64,000 nt of DNA from Sulfuricurvum sp. (GTDB lineage Bacteria > Campylobacterota > Campylobacteria > Campylobacterales > Sulfurimonadaceae), in NCBI GenBank assembly GCA_030693335.1, contig JAUYAU010000004.1, positions 1 through 64,000 on the forward strand, written 5' to 3'. How positions within the stretch are numbered: position 1 is the first letter of the stretch; the number at the start of each line of letters is the position of its first letter. The translations under genes were made by a program, and so were the position numbers. The notes beneath the pieces were generated by a model that was not told the origin of the DNA, searched no databases, and saw nothing but the letters and a program-made list of their open reading frames with translations. Below, one piece after another: positions 54,536 through 64,000 of the stretch.

Positions 54536-55363
54536 TCAAAATTTAAATATCAAGACGTCATGATGTGATTCTTCCAAAAGATCGAGTGCAAAAAAGCTAA
54601 AATCTCCACTGGTATGAATGCTTACCATATTGATTTTCAGAGAATTTGATACTTCTAAAAAGAGTTGAGGGCTTAGTGGCCCTTTTTGAGTAATCATTTG
54701 TGCTTTTTCTTTAGTAAGATCAAGGGTAGAAGTAAAAGCTTGAGTAGAAATTTCATGATTCTTACGAATTTGCATTTGATAGTTCATGATATCTGAACCA
54801 TTAAATCCGTAAAAACTCAATCGTCCTTCAAAAGGAACATCAAAAAAACTGAGCATTAGAATTTTTGCTTCAGGAAATAGCTCAGCTGTGTTATGGATGG
54901 TCATTTTTGAATTCTCGGAAAGATCGGTAGGGATTAAAATTTTCTGTGGATTTAAGGGTTCATCGTTTTTGATTACCAATATTGGAAGAGTAGAGTTTCG
55001 GATGATATTTTTGGTGGTCGAGCCTACCAAAAAATCTTTGAATAGATAATTTTCACCGCTGCTTCCAATGATAAGGAGCGTAGCGTCGATGCGTTGTGCC
55101 GTTTCAAAAATTTGGCTGACAATATTGCCTTGAAGACAATGAAAGTTATTTTTTTGAAGGGTTGAAAAAGTATTTGACAAAGCATTCCAGCTGTGCTCTC
55201 GAATGGCTTCTATTTCTTGCTTAACTGTGTACCATGGGGCATCTATAATGTGGACAATATGCAGGTCTGCCTGATGTGATTGGGCTATCTCGAGGGCTTT
55301 ACGCACCACTGTCATACCGGTTTTTGAAAAATCGGTAGCGACTAAAAAAGTTGGGTGTTTCAT
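54536..55363 (-). CDS. Universal stress protein, two-domain
   Basis: A 275-residue protein with two Usp-type domains. The first (about 1-140) has the ATP-binding motif with G-x-x-G spacing, IGSSGENYLFKDFLVGSTTKNI; the second (about 145-275) starts KILIPTDLSENSK but lacks the Gly-rich motif and may not bind nucleotide. Usp proteins often sit beside transporters and tune them, and here it lies between an antiporter and a P-type ATPase, 3 and 13 nt away. A regulatory role toward those is a reasonable guess. Confidence 0.85.
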   Translation of the reverse strand: MKHPTFLVATDFSKTGMTVVRKALEIAQSHQADLHIVHIIDAPWYTVKQEIEAIREHSWNALSNTFSTLQKNNFHCLQGNIVSQIFETAQRIDATLLIIGSSGENYLFKDFLVGSTTKNIIRNSTLPILVIKNDEPLNPQKILIPTDLSENSKMTIHNTAELFPEAKILMLSFFDVPFEGRLSFYGFNGSDIMNYQMQIRKNHEISTQAFTSTLDLTKEKAQMITQKGPLSPQLFLEVSNSLKINMVSIHTSGDFSFFALDLLEESHHDVLIFKF

Positions 55364-55366
55364 GGT

Positions 55367-57001
55367 TTATCCTTGTGTAAGTTTGTCAACCGCTTCATTG
55401 GCCGCGTCACGGTAGGGGATTAATATTTCATCGGCTCCATGACGTTTGAGATCTTCATATTCGCCTTCACAATGGCACGATACGGCAATTTTTCCTTTGT
55501 ACCCGGTCTCTTTGAGTGTTTTTATTACCAAAAGGGAGAGGTTTAAATCTCGTACGGTACAAACAATCCACTTGATATGTTCAAAATCGAGGTGAGAAAT
55601 AAAATCCGGGTTTTCAATGTCACCGTATTGCACATGAAAAGGGTAACTTGTGGATGGGTGAATCAAATCGGGATTAAAATCGAGGCCAACGACATTTTTT
55701 CCTTTTTTGTGCAGCCCATTGGCGATTAACATTCCAAATCTTCCCAAACCAAAAATAATTGTATCTGGATGCAGGGCATCGGGAGTGTCGTTTAAAGCAA
55801 TTTCACGATAGGGAACGGCGCGTTCTAGAAAGTTTAGATAAGGAGAGAGAATTTCATAGATACGGTGAGAATATAAAATCATATAGGTGGATGCGGAGAT
55901 GGTGATTAATCCGACCAATGTAACAAGTCCCACTTCTTCATGGGAAAGATGACCTAAAGTGTAACCCAATGCGACAAAAATCAGTGAAAATTCGCTGATC
56001 TGAGCAACGGTAAATCCTGCAAGCAAACTGGTTCTCTTGCGATATCCCATGTATCCCATGATTGCCATGACGATTAGCGGATTGCCCACGAGGATAAAGA
56101 GTGAAAAAATAAGGGCGGGAACGATTTGTCCCCCCAGCAATCCCAGCTCAAGGCTTGCTCCTAAATTGATGAAGAAAAAGAGGAGCAAAAAATCCCGTAA
56201 TCCGACAAGACGTGCTGCAATTAGGTCTCGAAACGGGGTCGAGGCGATGGTAATACCGGCTAAAAATGCCCCAACTTCTTGACTGAATCCAAGCCATTTT
56301 CCGACCGAAGCACCTAACACAGCCCATGCTATGGCAAATAGTATGAGCATTTCCGGTGATTTGGCAATCCATTGAAGCAAAGGAGGCACCACGTATTTCA
56401 TTAAAATCGCAACGCCAATGAGCATTGCGATTCCTTTGCCTACTATTTCTAAAATTTGTGTTCCCAAGGTTAGGTCGTTGCCATTTTGCCCTCCCATAGC
56501 GGCAAGAACAATCATCGCTAAAATTACAGCAATGTCTTGTACAATCAAAAATCCGATAGCGATTTTGCCGTGCAGGGTATCGAGCTCTCGTTTATCGGAA
56601 AGAAGCTTGACGATGATAATGGTGCTTGAGAATGTCAGTGCCACGGCGATGTAGACGGATGGGATAATATCAAATCCAAGAGCAAGTGAAATAAAGAAAC
56701 CAAAAACAGATGTGAAAATAACCTGTCCCATTCCCGTAGCCAAAGCGACGAGCCCCATATTTTTGATAATATGGATGTCAAGTTTAAGTCCTACGACAAA
56801 CAACAGTATAGCGATTCCGATATGAGCCAGAAGATCGAGTTTGTCCCCGCTGTGAACAATGTCTAAAACAGAGGGGCCGACGATGATTCCAACCGCAATA
56901 AACGAAACAATCAGCGGCTGGCGAAGCTGCAAACCTAAAAAGCCGATGAGTGCCGATATTCCTAAGAGTAAACTAAATTCGAAAAAAGCGCTTTCCATCA
57001 T
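55367..57001 (-). CDS. CPA2 monovalent cation/proton antiporter with RCK domain
   Basis: A 544-residue membrane protein with about 12 segments (about 1-390) and a C-terminal RCK/TrkA-N domain (about 410-540) starting IIFGLGRFGMLIANG, which binds NAD(H) or a similar regulator. KefB/KefC-type architecture; potassium/proton exchange is most likely, sodium possible. It is 54 nt downstream of nhaA and 3 nt ahead of the usp gene. A second CPA2 protein, different in sequence, is at 58477 on the other strand. Confidence 0.88.
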   Translation of the reverse strand: MMESAFFEFSLLLGISALIGFLGLQLRQPLIVSFIAVGIIVGPSVLDIVHSGDKLDLLAHIGIAILLFVVGLKLDIHIIKNMGLVALATGMGQVIFTSVFGFFISLALGFDIIPSVYIAVALTFSSTIIIVKLLSDKRELDTLHGKIAIGFLIVQDIAVILAMIVLAAMGGQNGNDLTLGTQILEIVGKGIAMLIGVAILMKYVVPPLLQWIAKSPEMLILFAIAWAVLGASVGKWLGFSQEVGAFLAGITIASTPFRDLIAARLVGLRDFLLLFFFINLGASLELGLLGGQIVPALIFSLFILVGNPLIVMAIMGYMGYRKRTSLLAGFTVAQISEFSLIFVALGYTLGHLSHEEVGLVTLVGLITISASTYMILYSHRIYEILSPYLNFLERAVPYREIALNDTPDALHPDTIIFGLGRFGMLIANGLHKKGKNVVGLDFNPDLIHPSTSYPFHVQYGDIENPDFISHLDFEHIKWIVCTVRDLNLSLLVIKTLKETGYKGKIAVSCHCEGEYEDLKRHGADEILIPYRDAANEAVDKLTQG

Positions 57002-57055
57002 TAAGAACCTTTAGCTGTGTTATTAGAAGAATCATATCTAAAAAGAGTGAATGCG

Positions 57056-58384
57056 TTATCGATCTGCATTGGCCTCTACTTCTTGTTTACCCGTAAAGTA
57101 ACGTAAAACGCTGTAGCCTGCAATTCCTGATATCACGGAAGCGACAAAAATGGCTCCTTTGGCACTCTCTTTGAGCATCGGATCCTCAAAGGCCAAGACA
57201 GAGATAAAAATGGACATCGTAAATCCGATACCGGCGAGCAAACCTACTCCTGCTACTTGTGCAAACGTAAACTCAATTTTAACCATTCCCAGCCAATGGG
57301 CCAGATAACTAAAGGCAATAATCCCCAAGGGTTTTCCCACAATAAGTCCCAGCATAATCCCTATTGATGCGGGCGATGAAAAAGCGGAAAGATCAAAAAT
57401 AAACCCTGCATTGAACAAGGCAAATAAGGGTAAAACATAAAAAATATTCCACGGATGAAAATAAAGTTCCAGTTTTTGGAGCATGGACATGGAGGCATAG
57501 CTGGTTTCGGAAATTGCATGCAGAGTTTTTGTTTTTATCTGAGCATCGCTGCTGTCGATTAATTCGTTGATTTTGCCTTTGAGTTGTTGGATCCATGTGA
57601 AAAGTTCTTGTTTGGATAAATCGGGAGTGCTAGGAGCCATAAGTCCCAAAAGAACTCCAAGAAGCGTAGAGTGAATTCCAGATGCCAAAAGAAAAGACCA
57701 GCTTAAAGCGGCAACCAGAAAAAATACCAAGAGATGACGCACCCCTATTCGATACAGTAGTACCATGATTATCAACATGGCAATGGCAAAAAAGAGAGCA
57801 ATCGGATCGAATCCATGAGAATAAAACAGGGCAATAATGACTATGGCACCAATATCATCCGCTACTGCCAAGGTAAGCAAAAAAACTTTGAGCTTGACAG
57901 GGATTCGATCGGACAAAAGTGCCATGATACCTACCGCAAAGGCGATATCGGTGGCTGCCGGGATTGCCCATCCACTGCGTGATGCATCGTCGCTTGCGAG
58001 TAAAAAAAGAAGAGCGGGGATAACCATTCCGCCAATGGCTGCAACAATCGGCAAAGTCGCCTCTTTGGGATTACGAAGTTCGCCCTCAACAAATTCTCGT
58101 TTGAGCTCAAGACCGATGATAAAAAAGAAAATACACATGATAGCGTCATTGACAATATGCAGCAGTGTTGTTTCAAATCCAAAAGTGCCGATGGACACAC
58201 TCATAGTGAGATGAAGCATCTCAAAATAGCTTGAACTAAATGGAGAGTTGGCCCATACGAGAGCGATGAGGGCAAACAGGAGTAAAACAAATCCGCTTGC
58301 CGCTTCCAAATGTAAAAAGCTTTCAAGTTGACGTGAAAGTCCAGATATAGGAGTTGTTGATTGAGTGGATGATTCGATATTCAA
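57056..58384 (-). CDS. nhaA: Na+/H+ antiporter NhaA
   Basis: A 442-residue inner-membrane antiporter (E. coli NhaA is 388). The paired aspartates of the ion site are in LAVADDIGAIVII (about 171-183), and the early GLELKREFVEGEL and late GIGFTMSIFI segments are typical. The extra length is in a middle loop with QLKGKINELIDSSDAQIK (about 265-290), as seen in other environmental NhaA proteins. First gene of the minus-strand transport operon. 92 nt separate it from the divergent CPA2 gene at 58477. Confidence 0.93.
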   Translation of the reverse strand: MNIESSTQSTTPISGLSRQLESFLHLEAASGFVLLLFALIALVWANSPFSSSYFEMLHLTMSVSIGTFGFETTLLHIVNDAIMCIFFFIIGLELKREFVEGELRNPKEATLPIVAAIGGMVIPALLFLLASDDASRSGWAIPAATDIAFAVGIMALLSDRIPVKLKVFLLTLAVADDIGAIVIIALFYSHGFDPIALFFAIAMLIIMVLLYRIGVRHLLVFFLVAALSWSFLLASGIHSTLLGVLLGLMAPSTPDLSKQELFTWIQQLKGKINELIDSSDAQIKTKTLHAISETSYASMSMLQKLELYFHPWNIFYVLPLFALFNAGFIFDLSAFSSPASIGIMLGLIVGKPLGIIAFSYLAHWLGMVKIEFTFAQVAGVGLLAGIGFTMSIFISVLAFEDPMLKESAKGAIFVASVISGIAGYSVLRYFTGKQEVEANADR

Positions 58385-58476
58385 ATTTTCTCCTGTTAAA
58401 AAAATGTTTTTAGTACATAAAGAGCATTATACTGAAGGATATTAAACGAACGTGTTGATATACTTACGATACTCAA

Positions 58477-60081
58477 TTGTTAGGAAGCTTAATGTTAGCG
58501 ATTATTGTATCTGCACTTTTTTTATCCCTCGCTATTAATGTGATGATTAAAAAATTCCAACTTCCAACTATTATAGGTTATATTTTAACGGGTACGGCTA
58601 TTACCTACGGATTTGATCTGCATCAAGCGGTTCATAATCATGAGCTCAAAGAAGTTGCCGAGTTTGGGATTGTTTTTCTGATGTTTACCATCGGATTGGA
58701 ATTTTCTCTGGAACATCTGAGGAGAATGAAAAAAGAGGTTTTTATAACCGGGACACTGCAAATTCTACTTACAGTATCAGTCGTTTATGTATTTGCTTTT
58801 TATGTATTGGATATTGAGCAAAACAGCTCTTTTATAATCTCCCTTGTTGTAGCGCTCTCCTCTACGGCCATCGTCCTCAAAACACTCAATGAGAGCGGTG
58901 AAATTAATCGAAGACATGGTCAACGCTCACTTGGGATTTTGATCATGCAAGACATTGCTGTCATTCCTATTTTGTTGGTTATCGGTTTCATGAGCACCAG
59001 TGAGAGCAATATTTCTCATGTACTGTTGGAGATGCTGGGGAGTGCTATTGTTTTATTGACCCTTTTGTGGGTGAGCGGAAAATATTTATTGGAGCCGTTT
59101 TTTACCCAAATTCTCAAGACAAATTCGGATGAATTGTTTGTCGGAACCATTTTATTTTTAGCTATTGGAGCTTCGTATTTGGCGAATGTTTTAGGATTTT
59201 CGTATTCTTTGGGTGCGTTTATTGCAGGAATGTTGATTGCGGAAACAAGGTACAAATATCAAGCCGAAGCAGATTTGATACCGTTTAGAGATTTGTTGCT
59301 GGGTATCTTTTTTATCACCGTAGGGATGCAAATCGATGTGTCGGTCATCGTTGCTAATATGGATACGATTCTTCTGCTTCTTGTTGGGGTTATGATATTA
59401 AAATTTGTCATCATATTTGGCTTACTAAAGATCAATGAAGGCAAACGAGTCAGCTTGAAAACAGCATTGAGTTTGGTACAAATCGGTGAATTTTCATTGG
59501 CTATTTTAGAACTTGCCAGAACCAATGGTCTTATGGAAAAGTCTTATGGACAAATTATGATTGTGACGATTGTTTTGTCGATGATTTTGACCCCTTTTAT
59601 TTTGAAACATTTGACATTCTTAACCGATCTTTTTTTTAAAACCGAAAAAGATTTTGAAGAAAAATTTAATGCAGATGTTTTAAAAAACCACATCGTCATT
59701 TTAGGATTTGGCGAATTTGGCCAAAATGTTGCGAAAATACTCAAAGAAAAAGGTGAATTTTATTTGGCGATTGAAAATAATGTGAATACTTTTCGCACAA
59801 TAGAACAAATGGGGGAACCTGTTATCTTTGGAAATGCATTAAAAAAAGAGATCCTTAGAAAAGCGAACATAACATCGGCAAAATATATTATTGTGGCGAT
59901 TGATAATCCTAAAAAGCTGTATCATGTATGCCAATGCGTACAAGAATTTGTGGAGAGTTCTAAAATCATCGTAAAAATCCACAGCCAAGACGAAAAAAAT
60001 CTTATTGCAGAACTTGGAATTACCAATATTATAATTGAGAATGAGATTTCAAGCCATGCGGCAGCTGAAATGATTTTATAA
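58477..60081 (+). CDS. CPA2 K+/H+ antiporter-like protein with RCK domain
   Basis: A 534-residue protein with about 12 membrane segments and a C-terminal TrkA-N/RCK domain beginning HIVILGFGEFGQNVAKIL (about 407-424). The membrane part has the ALSSTAIVLKTL and FSYSLGAFIAGMLIAET segments of KefB-type proteins. It is divergent from nhaA. The RCK domain holds the Gly-x-Gly-x-x-Gly dinucleotide site, so transport should respond to a nucleotide. The protein has few similar stretches to the CPA2 protein at 55367, so it is not a recent copy. The exact start is not settled. Confidence 0.87.
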   Translation: MLGSLMLAIIVSALFLSLAINVMIKKFQLPTIIGYILTGTAITYGFDLHQAVHNHELKEVAEFGIVFLMFTIGLEFSLEHLRRMKKEVFITGTLQILLTVSVVYVFAFYVLDIEQNSSFIISLVVALSSTAIVLKTLNESGEINRRHGQRSLGILIMQDIAVIPILLVIGFMSTSESNISHVLLEMLGSAIVLLTLLWVSGKYLLEPFFTQILKTNSDELFVGTILFLAIGASYLANVLGFSYSLGAFIAGMLIAETRYKYQAEADLIPFRDLLLGIFFITVGMQIDVSVIVANMDTILLLLVGVMILKFVIIFGLLKINEGKRVSLKTALSLVQIGEFSLAILELARTNGLMEKSYGQIMIVTIVLSMILTPFILKHLTFLTDLFFKTEKDFEEKFNADVLKNHIVILGFGEFGQNVAKILKEKGEFYLAIENNVNTFRTIEQMGEPVIFGNALKKEILRKANITSAKYIIVAIDNPKKLYHVCQCVQEFVESSKIIVKIHSQDEKNLIAELGITNIIIENEISSHAAAEMIL

Positions 60082-60190
60082 TATGAGTTAACAAAAGCTA
60101 TATCCAAAATTAAACTACGATGAGGTATGATTTCATTCATATAAAGGATTTTTATCCCTCTTCATAATATCTTCATCCAAAGGCTCACCC

Positions 60191-61735
60191 GTGAAAGAAG
60201 TCAGTATTATCGTCCTTGATTTCGGCTCTCAGTACACTCAGTTGATTGCACGCCGTTTACGCGAAGAAAAAATTTACTGTGAAGTCTTGCCATACCACAC
60301 GAAGTTAGCGGCGATAGCTGCAAAAAGTCCTAAAGGGATCATCTTGAGCGGCGGTCCTTCATCGGTTTATAATAAAGATGCCTATGAAGTAGATCAGGGT
60401 GTTTATACAATGGGAATTCCTGTTTTGGGAATTTGTTACGGTATGCAGCGTATTGCGGCAGATTTCGGGGGATCGGTGATTCGCAGCGATCATCATGAAT
60501 ACGGCAAAGCGGAACTTTCCATCGATCAAACAAAAAAATCTCCCCTCTTTGATAATTGTGAAGATGAGCGTATTGTGTGGATGAGCCATTCCGATAAAGT
60601 CGATGTTCTGCCTGCGGGATTTGCTCCTATTGCAACTTCTGCAAACTCTCCGTATGCAGCAATTGCCGATGAAACGCGCCGTATTTATGCGATGCAGTAC
60701 CATCCTGAGGTCAACCACTCCGAAGAGGGGTATTTGATGCTGCGCAATTTCGCCCGTAAAATTTGCGGTATCACTGAAAAATGGGATATGGGACATTTTC
60801 TCAAAGAGCAAATTGTCAAAATCCGTGCGCAAGTAGGGGAGGGCAAAGTTCTTTGTGCTCTCAGCGGCGGCGTTGATTCATCGGTGGTTGCGGCATTGCT
60901 GTATGAAGCAATCGGCAAACAGCTGATCCCTGTATTTGTGGATAACGGGCTTTTACGCAAAGGTGAGCGCGAATCGGTCGAAAATATTTTCAAAGTGCAT
61001 CTTCAAGTGCCTCTTGTGGTTGCGGATGCTGCGGAAAATTTCCTGGGTAAACTTGCGGGTGTGACCGATCCTGAGGAGAAACGTAAGATCATTGGGCATA
61101 CGTTCATCGAAGTATTTGAACAAGAAGCTAAAAAGCATGACGGTATCAAATTTTTGGCGCAGGGGACACTCTATCCGGACGTTATCGAATCAGTATCCGT
61201 TAACGGGCCTTCGGTTACTATCAAAAGCCATCACAATGTCGGAGGATTACCCGACTGGATGGATTTTGAACTGATTGAACCGTTGCGGGATTTGTTTAAA
61301 GATGAAGTGCGTAAGCTTGGGCTTGAATTGGGTCTTCCTGATTATTTGGTCAATCGCCACCCTTTCCCTGGACCTGGATTAGGGATTCGCATCATGGGTG
61401 AAGTGAACAAGCCTGATTTGTACATTCTGCGTGAAGCCGATGCTATTTTGCTCGATGAACTCAAAGCCAGCGGCTATTACGCAAAAACATGGCAAGCATT
61501 TGCGGTGCTTCTCAATGTTAAATCGGTCGGAGTTATGGGTGATAACCGTACGTATGACAATACCGTGTGTGTCCGTGTGGTTGAAGCCGTCGATGGTATG
61601 ACCGCAACATTTGCCCATTTGCCGCACACATTGCTAGAGCGCATCAGCCGTCGTATTATTAACGAAGTAAACGGGATTAACCGCGTCGTTTATGACATCA
61701 GTTCCAAGCCTCCTGCAACAATCGAGTGGGAATAG
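60191..61735 (+). CDS. guaA: GMP synthase (glutamine-hydrolysing)
   Basis: Converts XMP to GMP with glutamine as nitrogen donor. 514 residues from GTG 60191. Class I amidotransferase domain about 1-195 with Cys in GICYGMQR and His/Glu in [12 protein letters not shown]-pyrophosphatase P-loop [11 protein letters not shown] at about 222-232; C-terminal dimerisation domain with [14 protein letters not shown]. An ATP-pyrophosphatase family segment [10 protein letters not shown] is also there. Overlaps the hemD reading frame by at most 10 nt. Confidence 0.96.
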   Translation: MKEVSIIVLDFGSQYTQLIARRLREEKIYCEVLPYHTKLAAIAAKSPKGIILSGGPSSVYNKDAYEVDQGVYTMGIPVLGICYGMQRIAADFGGSVIRSDHHEYGKAELSIDQTKKSPLFDNCEDERIVWMSHSDKVDVLPAGFAPIATSANSPYAAIADETRRIYAMQYHPEVNHSEEGYLMLRNFARKICGITEKWDMGHFLKEQIVKIRAQVGEGKVLCALSGGVDSSVVAALLYEAIGKQLIPVFVDNGLLRKGERESVENIFKVHLQVPLVVADAAENFLGKLAGVTDPEEKRKIIGHTFIEVFEQEAKKHDGIKFLAQGTLYPDVIESVSVNGPSVTIKSHHNVGGLPDWMDFELIEPLRDLFKDEVRKLGLELGLPDYLVNRHPFPGPGLGIRIMGEVNKPDLYILREADAILLDELKASGYYAKTWQAFAVLLNVKSVGVMGDNRTYDNTVCVRVVEAVDGMTATFAHLPHTLLERISRRIINEVNGINRVVYDISSKPPATIEWE

Positions 61736-61746
61736 GGCGTCGCTTT

Positions 61747-62388
61747 TTGCGCCCCATCTATCTGATCTCTAAAACTCCATCCCCTGAGATGATGGATGTT
61801 GTTCACATCCCTATCCTTTCCATCCATTTTTTTACTCCTGAGATTGATTTTAACCTTTATACAGGGATAATTATTACTTCCAAACAAGCAGCCCAAGCCC
61901 TTAAACAGTATTCGCCAAATTGGGATAAACTTGAGGTCATTTGTGTAGGCGAAGCAACCGCTGCAACGGTGAGAAAACTGGGTGCTTATCATATAAAAAT
62001 TGCTGACGGTTATGGGATGAGTATTGTGGAAGCACTCTTGCCGCATGGCGGAAAATGGCTTTATTTGCGGCCTAAAATGATTGCTTCCTCATGGCCATCG
62101 CGTGCACGAGAGTTGGGGATAACCGTGGATGAGGTTATTATTTACGAAACAAGCTGCAACGACGATATGCAAAAAATCGATATAGCAAAAAACGGAGTGC
62201 TCATTTTCACATCGCCATCTGGCATAGAATGTTTTTGCAAGAGAGCCGCTATATTGCCAACTCATGATGTTGTTGTGATTGGTAAAACAACCCAAAAAGC
62301 ACTTCCTCGTGACATAAAATCGACAATCAGCGCACAAACCAGCGTCCTTTTCTGCATTGAAAAAGCGCGTGAAATAGCGGCTGGGTAA
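61747..62388 (+). CDS. hemD: Uroporphyrinogen-III synthase HemD
   Basis: Closes hydroxymethylbilane to uroporphyrinogen III in heme and siroheme synthesis. HemD proteins are poorly conserved; here the two-lobed plan is visible, with TGIIITSKQAAQAL at about 39-52, VICVGEATAATVRKLG at about 66-81 and the second lobe LIFTSPSGIECF and VVVIGKTTQKAL. The start at TTG 61747 (LRPIYLIS) fits relatives, with AGGG 9 nt upstream; a GTG at 61726 would overlap guaA by 10 nt. 213 residues. Confidence 0.78.
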   Translation: MRPIYLISKTPSPEMMDVVHIPILSIHFFTPEIDFNLYTGIIITSKQAAQALKQYSPNWDKLEVICVGEATAATVRKLGAYHIKIADGYGMSIVEALLPHGGKWLYLRPKMIASSWPSRARELGITVDEVIIYETSCNDDMQKIDIAKNGVLIFTSPSGIECFCKRAAILPTHDVVVIGKTTQKALPRDIKSTISAQTSVLFCIEKAREIAAG

Positions 62389-62420
62389 AATTTTATTATT
62401 CCTATTAAGCTTTTTGAGGT

Positions 62421-62426
62421 TATAAT
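62421..62426 (+). promoter_or_regulatory. -10 box of the probable 6S RNA
   Basis: TATAAT in the gap between hemD and purD, 6-10 nt ahead of the first base of the structured transcript. Confidence 0.6.
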
Positions 62427-62431
62427 TATCT

Positions 62432-62626
62432 TTACCTGGGCGTAGCGAGTAATCGCATTTGAGGGTTCTACATATACACTTAGTGGTATCGGTAGTCACC
62501 TTGGTGTGTCGGTGGTCTCGTTTGAGTGCGCAAGTGCGAGAGATTGCCGCCGGAGGGGTGCTCGATCTGCTTAATTACGCTTTGAGAACCAAAGCTACTG
62601 CGAAAACGCCCGCCTGGGCCTTTACC
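62432..62626 (+). ncRNA. ssrS: Probable 6S RNA
   Basis: A structured, non-coding stretch of about 195 nt between hemD and purD. Its ends pair (GGGCGT near the 5' end with ACGCCC at the 3' end), and internal complementary segments (GTCTCG with CGAGAG; CGGTGG with CCGCCGG) suggest a single long rod with bulges, as in 6S RNA, which mimics an open promoter and binds the housekeeping RNA polymerase. It has its own TATAAT and a T-run at 62627-62631 after the 3' stem. 6S RNA next to purD is, as I recall, known in Helicobacter and Campylobacter. Any long reading frame through it is judged accidental. Confidence 0.65.
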
Positions 62627-62689
62627 TTTTTAAAATGTCGATTTCTTGGTATTTTAAAAGGGTATTATTTTTATTCAAACGGGGTGTGT

Positions 62690-63958
62690 ATGCGTGTAAT
62701 GATAATCGGCAGCGGTGGGCGTGAGTTTTCTATCGGAAGAGTATTAACGCAAGACAGTGCGGTTGAAAAGGTCTATTTTGCTCCGGGTAATGGGGCGACT
62801 CCAATGCTGGGTGAAAACGTTGCTATCAAAGACTATAACGAGTTGGCACAATTTGCACTCGACAATGCGATCGATTTGACGATTGTTGGACCAGAAGGCC
62901 CATTGACGGATGGCGTTGTGGATATTTTCAAAGCCAAAGGATTGGTAATTTTTGGTCCCAGTCGTGCCGCAGCACAGCTAGAGGGTTCAAAAGTGTACAT
63001 GAAAAACTTTTTGGCCAAATACGGTATTCCTACGGCACGCTATATTGAAACAGGTCACATTGAAAGGGCCTTTAAGTTTATCGATAGCCTGCCGTTACCG
63101 ATTGTAGTAAAAGCCGATGGATTGTGTGCAGGTAAAGGGGTTATTATTGCTCTAACTTACGATGAAGCAAAAATAGCGGTATCTGAAATGCTCAGCGGAA
63201 AATCATTTGGAGATGCCGGAAAACGTGTGGTTGTCGAAGAATTTTTGGACGGATACGAGCTCTCCATGTTTGCTTTGTGTGATGGAAAAGATTTTATCTT
63301 ACTGCCTGCGGCACAAGACCACAAGCGTCTTTTAGACGGTGATGAGGGACCCAATACCGGCGGTATGGGAGCCTATGCTCCAACACCGCTTGTGGATGAT
63401 GTGATTTATGAAAAAGTCAAAGAGCGTATTGTTCGTCCGACACTCAAGGGGATGCAAGAGGAAGGCGCACCGTTTGAAGGGGTTCTCTTTATTGGTATTA
63501 TGATCGTAAACGGCGAGCCGATTACACTGGAATTCAACGTCCGTTTTGGAGACCCTGAGTGTGAAATTTTGATGCCGTTGCTTAAAACGCCGGCAAGCGA
63601 ACTGTTTTACAAAGCTGCAACCAAACAGCTTGACACCCTTAACATTGAATTTCATAATAAATACGCAGTTGGCGTTGTGATGGCGAGCAAAAATTATCCG
63701 TATGATAACTCTGTCCCTGCTGAGATTGTAGTAGATGATATTCATCATGATGAGATTGCACAAAATACTCACATAGCCTATGCGGGAGTGAGTACGGAAG
63801 ATGGCAAACTTTACGCTAACGGCGGACGTGTTCTCGTATGTGTCGGTGTAGGTGACAGCATCAAAAGTGCACGGGATCGTGCCTATATGCTCTGCGGTCA
63901 AGTTCATTTTGCCGGTAAAAAACTGCGTACCGATATAGCCTACCAAGCACTTCGCTAA
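62690..63958 (+). CDS. purD: Phosphoribosylamine-glycine ligase PurD
   Basis: Second step of purine synthesis. 422 residues from ATG 62690 with GGGGTG upstream; the open frame extends to 62459 but that part is the 6S RNA region. N-terminal [16 protein letters not shown]-grasp domain with PTARYIETG and [13 protein letters not shown] (about 145-157), metal-binding [12 protein letters not shown] (about 283-294) and the C-terminal [15 protein letters not shown]. Its stop overlaps the next ATG by 1 nt. Confidence 0.95.
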   Translation: MRVMIIGSGGREFSIGRVLTQDSAVEKVYFAPGNGATPMLGENVAIKDYNELAQFALDNAIDLTIVGPEGPLTDGVVDIFKAKGLVIFGPSRAAAQLEGSKVYMKNFLAKYGIPTARYIETGHIERAFKFIDSLPLPIVVKADGLCAGKGVIIALTYDEAKIAVSEMLSGKSFGDAGKRVVVEEFLDGYELSMFALCDGKDFILLPAAQDHKRLLDGDEGPNTGGMGAYAPTPLVDDVIYEKVKERIVRPTLKGMQEEGAPFEGVLFIGIMIVNGEPITLEFNVRFGDPECEILMPLLKTPASELFYKAATKQLDTLNIEFHNKYAVGVVMASKNYPYDNSVPAEIVVDDIHHDEIAQNTHIAYAGVSTEDGKLYANGGRVLVCVGVGDSIKSARDRAYMLCGQVHFAGKKLRTDIAYQALR

Positions 63959-64000
63959 TGAATGAACAGCTCGATGACGTATTGGATCGTGAACATCTAA
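63958..64000 (+). CDS. Gene start cut by the window edge
   Basis: An ATG in the purD stop (TAATG) opens a frame [14 protein letters not shown] with no stop before the end of the window. It is coupled to purD by a 1-nt overlap, which is the reason to believe in it. RDD-family membrane proteins in this group can begin in a similar way and lie next to purD, but 14 residues do not allow a firm call. Confidence 0.55.
   Translation, partial: MNEQLDDVLDREHL

Noticed and set aside
62459-62689. Longer purD with about 77 extra N-terminal residues
   Set aside because: This part folds as the probable 6S RNA, has its own promoter and does not resemble PurD; ATG 62690 begins with the expected MIIGSGGRE pattern one residue in.

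Overview
The window looks like chromosome of a chemolithotrophic member of the Campylobacterota (Epsilonproteobacteria), most likely a Sulfuricurvum/Sulfurimonas-type organism. Reasons: the gene sets nusA | HP0268-family gene-miaB, fliW-proC near bamD-lon, kdsA-ribH-nusB and gap-pgk-tpiA-fabI match that group; pseudopilins carry Ala before the cleavage site; menaquinone is made by the futalosine route (mqnC); the two porins are of the epsilonproteobacterial type. Genus is an inference from gene content and moderate GC, not a search result.

Layout. 1-141: the 5' end of an IS30-family element cut by the window edge. 325-1929 (minus): nadD-rsfS-DUF218 gene. 2015-5777: gluconeogenic/Calvin-type triose genes gap-pgk-tpiA followed by fabI. 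5784-10125: a small lipoprotein, two paralogous major porins, and two paralogous tiny exported proteins. 10206-11159: a lone DppB-type permease that may be translated from a leaderless mRNA. 11160-11416: a hairpin-rich repeat that recurs at 33436-33530. 11417-12538: nusA. 12705-17779: a tightly overlapping run of seven genes (HP0268-like nuclease, miaB, DUF374 acyltransferase, Xer-type recombinase, and three genes that look like PilM/PilN/PilO inner-membrane assembly proteins). 17772-24528: proC, fliW, bamD, lon, tilS, rimO. 24592-34077: membrane protein, two flavoprotein oxidoreductases, kdsA-ribH-nusB-mqnC, an M16 peptidase-like protein, recG and long-form hpf.

34378-39822 is the most accessory-looking part: a RelB/ParE-type toxin-antitoxin pair, then a 943-residue exported, cysteine-containing protein resembling MshQ/DUF6701 surface proteins, then three pseudopilin-like genes, closed by a bidirectional terminator. 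It reads as a minor-pseudopilin and tip/adhesin operon that would need assembly machinery encoded elsewhere. 39874-45491 (minus) is a four-gene signalling operon (PAS protein, Hpt protein, NIT-domain hybrid kinase, single-domain response regulator).

45558-49011: uvrC, then divergently a 42-residue LptM-like lipoprotein gene overlapping nadB. 49008-60081 is almost wholly ion transport: NhaD, Na/Pi cotransporter, P-type ATPase, universal stress protein, two CPA2 antiporters and NhaA, suggesting a sodium/pH/potassium homeostasis block. 60191-64000: guaA, hemD, a probable 6S RNA, purD and the first codons of another gene. No CRISPR array, rRNA or tRNA gene was seen.
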